From the NCBI GenBank assembly GCA_041178545.1, contig JBEGVB010000058.1, forward strand, positions 1 through 6,870: a stretch of 6,870 bases of DNA, written 5' to 3'. The notes below the pieces were generated by a model, which did no database searches, had not been told where the DNA came from, and worked only from the letters and a program-made list of their open reading frames with translations. Position 1 is the stretch's first letter. Every line of letters starts with the position of its first letter. The position numbers and the translations under genes were made by a program. The stretch is from JBEATZ01 sp041178545. Its GTDB lineage: Bacteria > Planctomycetota > UBA1135 > UBA2386. Shown piece after piece: positions 1-4,672 of this stretch.

Positions 1-999
1 ACGGACGGCCTCACGGGCAACATCGCGTTGCCGCTGCTGGGTGACTTCTGGACCTACTGCGACTCGCCCAACCTGCCTGCAGGCAACGGATACGTCGCCC
101 TGGGCACCAACGGGTGGCAGACGGCACTCACCGTGCAGTCGGATCCCAACCCGAACTTCCGCGCCTACTCCGGTGGTCGTCCGCCCGCAGGTGCCTCGCC
201 TGCCATCTGCGTCGGCCCGGGCGGCAACCAGTGGAACGTGGCCTCCGGTGGCTACGGCGCCGGCGGCACGGTCACGCGCTCGCGCGACAACACCTTCTAC
301 TGGATCATGATCGACTTCCTGAAGCGCGCCACCGTGGCGACCAATGGGTTCGTCGACATCCTGAACCCGCACCGCGTCTACATCGGTGCGAGCCAGCCGA
401 TCAGCCCCGACCCGCGCCTCGGCCCGTTCTTCCCCGCAGGGGCCACGGACCGCCTGCCCCAGAACGTGGTTCCCTCGTTCTCGTACGACTTCGACCCGCC
501 GCTCACGAGCCTGCCCAGCGGCACGAGCGTGGTGGCCCAGTTCCGCGGTGCCGGCATCGTCGACCCGGGCAGCACCCTCACCAACCTGCAGGGGCCTTGG
601 TACTGGTCGCAGTGGGTCAACCAGGGCTCGTTCTACCCTGCCACGATCCGCACCATCCTGCGCCCGAGCTTTGAGAACTTCGCACAGGACCCCTTCAAGG
701 CGGCCGACGCGCACATCCGCAAGTTTGACGATCGTCCGCCGCAGGGCACGACTCAACCGCGCAACTGGTGGGCCTACCTCTACAACCGCACGGTCACCAG
801 CTACGTGCAGGATCCCAACTCCCTGACGAACCCGACCTACCTGTCGCAGTTCGCCGGGCCCAACGAGGGGTTCACCCCGCGCGACGTGCGCTACGTGAAC
901 TGGCGCTTCCTCATGAGCAACAACACGGCGGCGACCCCACCGGTCTCGCCGAGCATCGACACCTTCATCTTCTCCTACCGATTCCAGCGCAGTAACTGA
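1..999 (+). CDS. 3' part of a gene for a beta-rich, probably secreted or surface protein (function unknown)
   Basis: The frame is open from the first base of the window, so the true start and any signal peptide lie upstream; 332 codons are visible before the TGA at 997-999. I do not recognise the family by name. Numbering from the window edge, the protein is rich in Pro, Gly, Asn, Ser and aromatic residues and poor in Lys, which suits an extracytoplasmic beta-sandwich protein. It has only two cysteines (20 and 70). Visible landmarks are a strand-like GTSVVAQFRGA (174-184) and aromatic clusters WYWSQW (200-205) and NWWAYLYN (255-262). The C-terminal block begins with YVNW (298-301) and ends with FIFSYRF (322-328) plus a four-residue tail. 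The end of the downstream 1139-residue protein matches this block in layout, which suggests a shared terminal domain. The reading is supported by G/C at nearly all third positions; forward and reverse alternatives within it are composition shadows. No catalytic motif was seen. Confidence is high that it is coding and low on role. Confidence 0.9.
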   Translation, partial: TDGLTGNIALPLLGDFWTYCDSPNLPAGNGYVALGTNGWQTALTVQSDPNPNFRAYSGGRPPAGASPAICVGPGGNQWNVASGGYGAGGTVTRSRDNTFYWIMIDFLKRATVATNGFVDILNPHRVYIGASQPISPDPRLGPFFPAGATDRLPQNVVPSFSYDFDPPLTSLPSGTSVVAQFRGAGIVDPGSTLTNLQGPWYWSQWVNQGSFYPATIRTILRPSFENFAQDPFKAADAHIRKFDDRPPQGTTQPRNWWAYLYNRTVTSYVQDPNSLTNPTYLSQFAGPNEGFTPRDVRYVNWRFLMSNNTAATPPVSPSIDTFIFSYRFQRSN

Positions 1000-1113
1000 G
1001 GCCCTCTCTCCCTTCGTCCACGGTTCCTGCGTCTCTCCCCATCCAACAGACCCTCTGCCTGCAACCCTGAACCCAGCCGCACGGTCATTCGGACCCGCGG
1101 CACCCACAGACCG
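1000..1113 (+). other. Pyrimidine-rich intergenic gap, no Shine-Dalgarno
   Basis: This 114-base gap is about 65% pyrimidine by hand count, with CT-rich runs near its start (CCCTCTCTCCC around 1002-1012 and CTCTCCCC around 1033-1040). No purine-rich ribosome binding site lies ahead of the start codon at 1114: the last bases are CACCCACAGACCG. I found no convincing hairpin followed by a T-run, so no terminator is called, and no clear -35/-10 pair. The gap may hold a promoter that cannot be read by eye, or the two genes may be co-transcribed. Confidence 0.5.
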
Positions 1114-1182
1114 ATGATGCACCTCAACACCCAACGGATCTCGTCCTGTGCGATCCTCGCCCTCGCCCTGCTGGCTGCGTGC
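1114..1182 (+). other. Lipoprotein signal peptide with lipobox (23 codons including the lipidated Cys)
   Basis: The N-terminal region has one Arg (residue 8), then a hydrophobic core CAILALALLAA and the lipobox L20-A21-A22-C23, the classical form recognised by prolipoprotein diacylglyceryl transferase and signal peptidase II. The residue after the Cys is Ser, which under the E. coli Lol rule would favour export to the outer membrane. Whether that rule holds in this organism is unknown. Confidence 0.88.
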
Positions 1183-4100
1183 TCGGGTGGCGGCGACGAC
1201 TCCTCCGGAGGCGGCGGCAGCTTCCTCGTGCTCAAGACCGAACCGCTCAACAACGGGCGGCTCTACCTGAACGAGCCGATCCGGGTGGACTTCACCACGG
1301 ATGTCGACCTGACCTCGGCCAACCTGAGCACGTTCTCGTTCCAGGTCCTCGACCAGAACGGCACGCCCGTCTCGGAGCAGCCGACCGGCCGGTTCGAGGT
1401 CTCGACGAGCCCGGGCGACTCGGCTCCGGGACGGCGCCTCCTGTTCATCCCGCGCTTCCCAACCAACGACACCTACGACAACGGCGGCTTCCGCCCGGGT
1501 CGCACCTACCTGGTGTCGCTGGTGGCCGGTGACCCGCGCAACGGCACGGTGCTGCGCAGTGGTGCTGGCAAGGGGCTGGGTGTGCCCGTCTCCTTCAGCT
1601 TCACCACTGCGGACGGCACCACGCCGTCGCAGCTGTTCCGCGACACGCTGCCCGGTGGTCCCCGCAAGCTCTCGTTCACCATCACCCCGACCCCGGACAA
1701 CGACGGCCGCGTGGTGCTGAACAAGTTCGGCGCGCCTGCGGTGGAACTGCGCCTCGGCTTCGACCAAGCCCTCAACCCCAACTCCAGCAACGTCCCGGTC
1801 GCCCTCGACACGGACCCGCTGCTGCGCTCCATCAACCAGCGTGGCCGCGTGTTCCTCGAGTACGACGACCCGGATCCCGCCATCGGTTTCAACAAGTGGA
1901 TCCCGGCCGACGTGGACCTGGAGCGCAACGACCTCGCCGGCTCGGTGCTGGTGCTGCGTCCGGTGGGCGTGCTGCCCAACAACGCCACGATCCGCGTGAT
2001 CGTCGAGAACACCCTCGAGGACATCTCGGGTGAGTCCAACGTCGCGAACGCCGCCTACAACCGCGTGTTCGCCACCTTCCGCACCCGTACCTCCTACGAC
2101 CCGCAGTTCGACGCGGTGGTGGAGAGCTTCGACGACGCCGACAGCATCAACTTCGAGGCGCCCTTCCTCGAGCCCACCGCAGAGGTGGACAACGGCTTCG
2201 TGAAGGCGGGCTTCGACTTCGAGGGAACCAACACGACCCTCGAGTACCGCCCGACGATCAGCGAAGTGGTGCTCAGCACCGACTTCACGCAGGTCATCCC
2301 GAGCAACGGCAGCCCGTTCAACGTGTCGGGCGGCGTCTTCAACTTCCGCAACGTGACGATCCCCGCCGGTGTGCGCGTCCGCGGCGTCGGCTCGAACCCG
2401 ATGGTGTGGCTGGTGACCGGTGACTTCCGCGTCGCCGGCGAACTGAGCGTGCGCGGTGGTGACGGCCAGCGCGTCGACACTCTCAACTCGGCCAACTTCC
2501 CCTCGGCAGGTGGTGTCGGTGTGTGTGCGGGCGGCAACGGTGGCAAGGGCAGCCCCAGCGGCACCCAGCGCGACCTTTCCGGCCAGGCGGGTTTCGGCCC
2601 GTTCCAGCGCACCGGCGGCGGCGGCCGTCCGGGCCAGCTCTCGTGCCAGGCCGCATGCGGCCGTGGTTCGGGTGGTGGCGGTGGCTCGATGTCGACGCAG
2701 GGCGACCCCAACTACAAGCAGCTTGCTGGTACCGGCACGACCTTCCAGCAGCAGCGTGGAGTGGGTGGCCAGGGCTGCCAAGGCGCAGCCGGCTCGGCCT
2801 CGCGCAGCCTGCAGGGTGGTGAGGCCGGCCCGACGGTCTTCACGGATGCCCGTACCGACAACAACTTCTGGGGCTCGGCCGTGAACGTCCAGCGCCAGAT
2901 CCGCATCACGGGCGAGCTCGCCTCGCCGCGCGGTGGTGGCGGTGGCGGCGGCGGTGGCGACCTGTCCAACTCTGGTGGCTGCAACCCCCTCGACGTCAAC
3001 TTCGTCAACGACAGCAAGGGTGGCGGTGGCGGTGGTGGTGGCGGTGCCCTCGTCGTGAAGGCCCTCGGCAACATCATCGTGGACCCCACCGGCAAGATCA
3101 TTGCCGACGGCGGCTTCGGTGGTGGTGGCGAGCAGGCCGGTTCCTGCAACCAGGGCGGTGGCGGTGGCGCCGGCGCCGGTGGCATGGTTGTCCTCATGGC
3201 CGGCAAGCAGATCATCCTCAACGCCAAGGGCGTGACTGCGGCCAACCGCTTCACCTACGCCCAGAACGACTACGACTTCGTCATCTCGGCGGACGGCATG
3301 CTGTGCACCACCGGCACCTTCGGTGCGCCGGTGATCGCGGCCAAGTACCCGGCCTCCGGTCAGACGGTGCTGGCTGGCACGCAGTACGACTCGGCTCCGC
3401 TGGGTGCGCTCGGCGGCATGGGCATCGTGCAGTTGATGGCGCCCCCCGGCGACCCCAACGACCCGACGGCCAACTCCGACGCAACCAACACCGTGCTGGA
3501 CGACAACATCGTCTTCCTGCGCGACGGCAACCCGCAGACCGGCACCGCCAAGCGCGACCTGCTCGCGTGGCGCGGCTTCCCCAACTCGGCAGGCACGTTG
3601 GTCGACGACTTCAACACCCCGACCAACATCGGTGCGAACGAGGGCGACATCCGTCCGTCGCCGGTCTTCCTGCCGGTCACGTTCAGCAACCGCACGCGCC
3701 TTCGCTCCAAGTGGCTGGACACCGGTTCGAGCAAGCGTCGTCCGCTGACCGCCCCGGACAACCAGCCCCGCGGCATCGTGCAGGACACGGTCAACAACCT
3801 GCTGGCTGGCCCCACCTACGAGTTCGCGGCGACGTTCAACAACCCGACTGGGTTGACGCATGGCTACGCGAACTACCAGGTGGACGGCACCAGCGCGAAG
3901 CCGGTCTACCCGGTGGCCGTCAACTACGCGGACATCCTCGGCATCAACACCAACGCGACGTTCGGCGGTGAGCCGGCGATCCGCGTCGAGCTGACCTCGG
4001 CCGCGCTCGGCACCATCGTCGACCGCTACAGCCAGTACGAGGTGCAGTTCGCCTCGGCGAGCGCGGACCTGAACCCGACGTTCCGCATCCTGTCCCACTC

Positions 4101-4533
4101 GGACCGCATCCTGCTCCTGAGCCCGTCCTCGGGTGCGATCCCCGAGGGATCGACCCGCCTGCGGGTGCTGAGCAAGTTCTTCGAGATCCGCATCGGTGGC
4201 ACGCAGGGTGCCGAGACGCTCGGCGGCACCTACTCGGGCTCGCTGCCGAACTCGCAGGTCCCGATCGCCAACGTGCGCATCGGCTTCGCGTTCCACCAGG
4301 ACCCCGCCAACCCGGCCGCCCAGCGTTTCCCTGCGAACCCCTCGCAGTACGTGCTGAACCTCACCGATCCCACCGTGCAGGAGCAGATCCGCCAGCTCGG
4401 CGCCAGCTATGTGCAGTGGGACGTGGTGTTCAACACCGGCTTCAAGTCGGTGGTCACGGACGTTCCGCCCGGCCTGAGCCCCAGCTCGCCGCGTCCGGAA
4501 CTGCACTTCCTCCGCATCCCGTATCGCTTCTGA
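1114..4533 (+). CDS. Large predicted lipoprotein with Ig-like (SbsA/Big_5-type) modules and a glycine-rich Cys-bearing segment
   Basis: A complete gene of 1139 residues. The start is the first of two adjacent ATG codons (1114 and 1117); either gives a good lipoprotein signal with lipobox LAAC, lipidated Cys23 and Ser at +2, followed by a flexible Gly/Ser/Asp linker to about residue 36. Residues 38-166 resemble an SbsA-type bacterial Ig-like domain: LKTEPLNNGRLYLNEPIRVD, later TYLVSLVAGD, closing with VSFSFTT. Residues about 178-327 look like a second, more divergent copy closing with VFATFRTRT. A strand-rich stretch (about 328-447) leads into a Gly-rich region (448-706) with two runs of nine glycines. 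Residues about 731-1139 are beta-rich and contain no cysteine. They include VDDFN (830-834), RLRSKWLDTG (862-871) and a terminal block from YVQW (1099-1102) to the final YRF, like the end of the upstream gene. No catalytic residues are evident. The likely location is the outer envelope, with a structural or adhesive role; this is inference. It lies 114 bases after the upstream gene and 73 before the next one. Confidence 0.93.
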   Translation: MMHLNTQRISSCAILALALLAACSGGGDDSSGGGGSFLVLKTEPLNNGRLYLNEPIRVDFTTDVDLTSANLSTFSFQVLDQNGTPVSEQPTGRFEVSTSPGDSAPGRRLLFIPRFPTNDTYDNGGFRPGRTYLVSLVAGDPRNGTVLRSGAGKGLGVPVSFSFTTADGTTPSQLFRDTLPGGPRKLSFTITPTPDNDGRVVLNKFGAPAVELRLGFDQALNPNSSNVPVALDTDPLLRSINQRGRVFLEYDDPDPAIGFNKWIPADVDLERNDLAGSVLVLRPVGVLPNNATIRVIVENTLEDISGESNVANAAYNRVFATFRTRTSYDPQFDAVVESFDDADSINFEAPFLEPTAEVDNGFVKAGFDFEGTNTTLEYRPTISEVVLSTDFTQVIPSNGSPFNVSGGVFNFRNVTIPAGVRVRGVGSNPMVWLVTGDFRVAGELSVRGGDGQRVDTLNSANFPSAGGVGVCAGGNGGKGSPSGTQRDLSGQAGFGPFQRTGGGGRPGQLSCQAACGRGSGGGGGSMSTQGDPNYKQLAGTGTTFQQQRGVGGQGCQGAAGSASRSLQGGEAGPTVFTDARTDNNFWGSAVNVQRQIRITGELASPRGGGGGGGGGDLSNSGGCNPLDVNFVNDSKGGGGGGGGGALVVKALGNIIVDPTGKIIADGGFGGGGEQAGSCNQGGGGGAGAGGMVVLMAGKQIILNAKGVTAANRFTYAQNDYDFVISADGMLCTTGTFGAPVIAAKYPASGQTVLAGTQYDSAPLGALGGMGIVQLMAPPGDPNDPTANSDATNTVLDDNIVFLRDGNPQTGTAKRDLLAWRGFPNSAGTLVDDFNTPTNIGANEGDIRPSPVFLPVTFSNRTRLRSKWLDTGSSKRRPLTAPDNQPRGIVQDTVNNLLAGPTYEFAATFNNPTGLTHGYANYQVDGTSAKPVYPVAVNYADILGINTNATFGGEPAIRVELTSAALGTIVDRYSQYEVQFASASADLNPTFRILSHSDRILLLSPSSGAIPEGSTRLRVLSKFFEIRIGGTQGAETLGGTYSGSLPNSQVPIANVRIGFAFHQDPANPAAQRFPANPSQYVLNLTDPTVQEQIRQLGASYVQWDVVFNTGFKSVVTDVPPGLSPSSPRPELHFLRIPYRF
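1225..1611 (+). other. Ig-like (SbsA/Big_5-type) domain inside the second gene
   Basis: Residues about 38-166 of the 1139-residue lipoprotein, directly after the Gly/Ser linker that follows the lipid anchor. It opens with a P-x-N-x-G turn and the strand pair LYLNEPIRVDFTTDVDL, then LSTFSFQVLD, RRLLFIPRF, TYLVSLVAGD and VSFSFTT. This is the expected strand order for an SbsA-type domain. Boundaries are approximate. Confidence 0.65.
2455..3231 (+). repeat. Glycine-rich, cysteine-bearing segment of the 1139-residue lipoprotein (residues 448-706)
   Basis: By hand count about 80 of 259 residues are glycine. Two uninterrupted runs of exactly nine glycines lie at residues 607-615 (2932-2958) and 636-644 (3019-3045). 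Both mix GGT and GGC with no GGA or GGG, so they are not simple trinucleotide repeats. Glycine loops alternate with short hydrophobic strand pairs: ALVVKALGNIIVDPTGKII (645-663), GMVVLMAGKQIIL (690-702), and just upstream MVWLVTGDFRVAGELSV (430-446). This gives a degenerate strand-turn-strand-GG repeat that could be rungs of a beta-solenoid with glycine-rich excursions. Cysteines lie at 471, 511, 515, 555, 623 and 678, with one more just beyond at 731. The repeat structure is seen in the sequence; the fold is inferred. Confidence 0.7.
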
Positions 4534-4606
4534 CACGGGCTGCGGCGGCTTCCCGAACTCCCTCGCCCGATTCCTGCTCCGCGCTCCCCTCTACCCGCGA
4601 TCTCCC
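4534..4606 (+). other. Short pyrimidine-rich intergenic gap, no Shine-Dalgarno
   Basis: This 73-base gap is about 70% pyrimidine by hand count. It ends CTCCCCTCTACCCGCGATCTCCC directly ahead of the ATG at 4607, so there is no purine-rich ribosome binding site. CTCCC occurs three times (in AACTCCCTCG, GCTCCCCTC and ATCTCCCATG). No intrinsic terminator was seen, and its shortness fits co-transcription of the flanking genes. Confidence 0.5.
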
Positions 4607-4672
4607 ATGAAGCAGTCCTACCGAAGCCAGGCAGCGCTTGCTCTCACCTGCCTCGCCCTCTTCGCCGCATGC
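4607..4672 (+). other. Lipoprotein signal peptide with lipobox (22 codons including the lipidated Cys)
   Basis: The sequence has Lys2 and Arg6 in the n-region, a hydrophobic core AALALTCLALFAA, and the lipobox F19-A20-A21-C22. A Ser/Asp/Gly-rich linker follows. Phe at -3 is less common than Leu but tolerated. Asp at +2 is the residue that causes inner-membrane retention under the E. coli Lol rule, in contrast to Ser in the neighbouring lipoprotein. Confidence 0.82.

Noticed and set aside
114..826. Forward open frames in the other two frames within gene 1
   Set aside because: They are Arg/Pro/Ala/Ser-rich, as expected for off-frame reading of high-GC DNA, and overlap fully with the frame that is open from the window edge and ends in a plausible beta-protein C-terminus.
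1000..1113. Intrinsic terminator between genes 1 and 2
   Set aside because: No stable inverted repeat followed by a T-run could be found by eye.
2094..2711. Reverse-strand frame of 205 codons opposite gene 2
   Set aside because: It is fully contained within the lipoprotein gene, Pro/Ser/Arg/Thr-rich, and without a signal peptide or motif.
2932..3045. The two polyglycine runs as a phase-variable simple sequence repeat
   Set aside because: The codons alternate irregularly between GGT and GGC, so there is no perfect tract long enough to favour slippage, and any unit change would stay in frame in multiples of three.
2712..3254. Reverse-strand proline-rich open frame opposite the glycine-rich region
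   Set aside because: GGN glycine codons read as NCC, and frame-shifted as CCN proline, on the other strand, so proline runs are expected there by composition. There is no start context or recognisable domain.
4501..4533. The terminal Phe and alternating hydrophobic residues of gene 2 as an outer-membrane beta-barrel signal
   Set aside because: The protein is a predicted lipoprotein with Ig-like and Gly-rich modules and no series of barrel strands. The ending fits the last strand of a beta-sandwich, and the related end in gene 1 is followed by four more polar residues.
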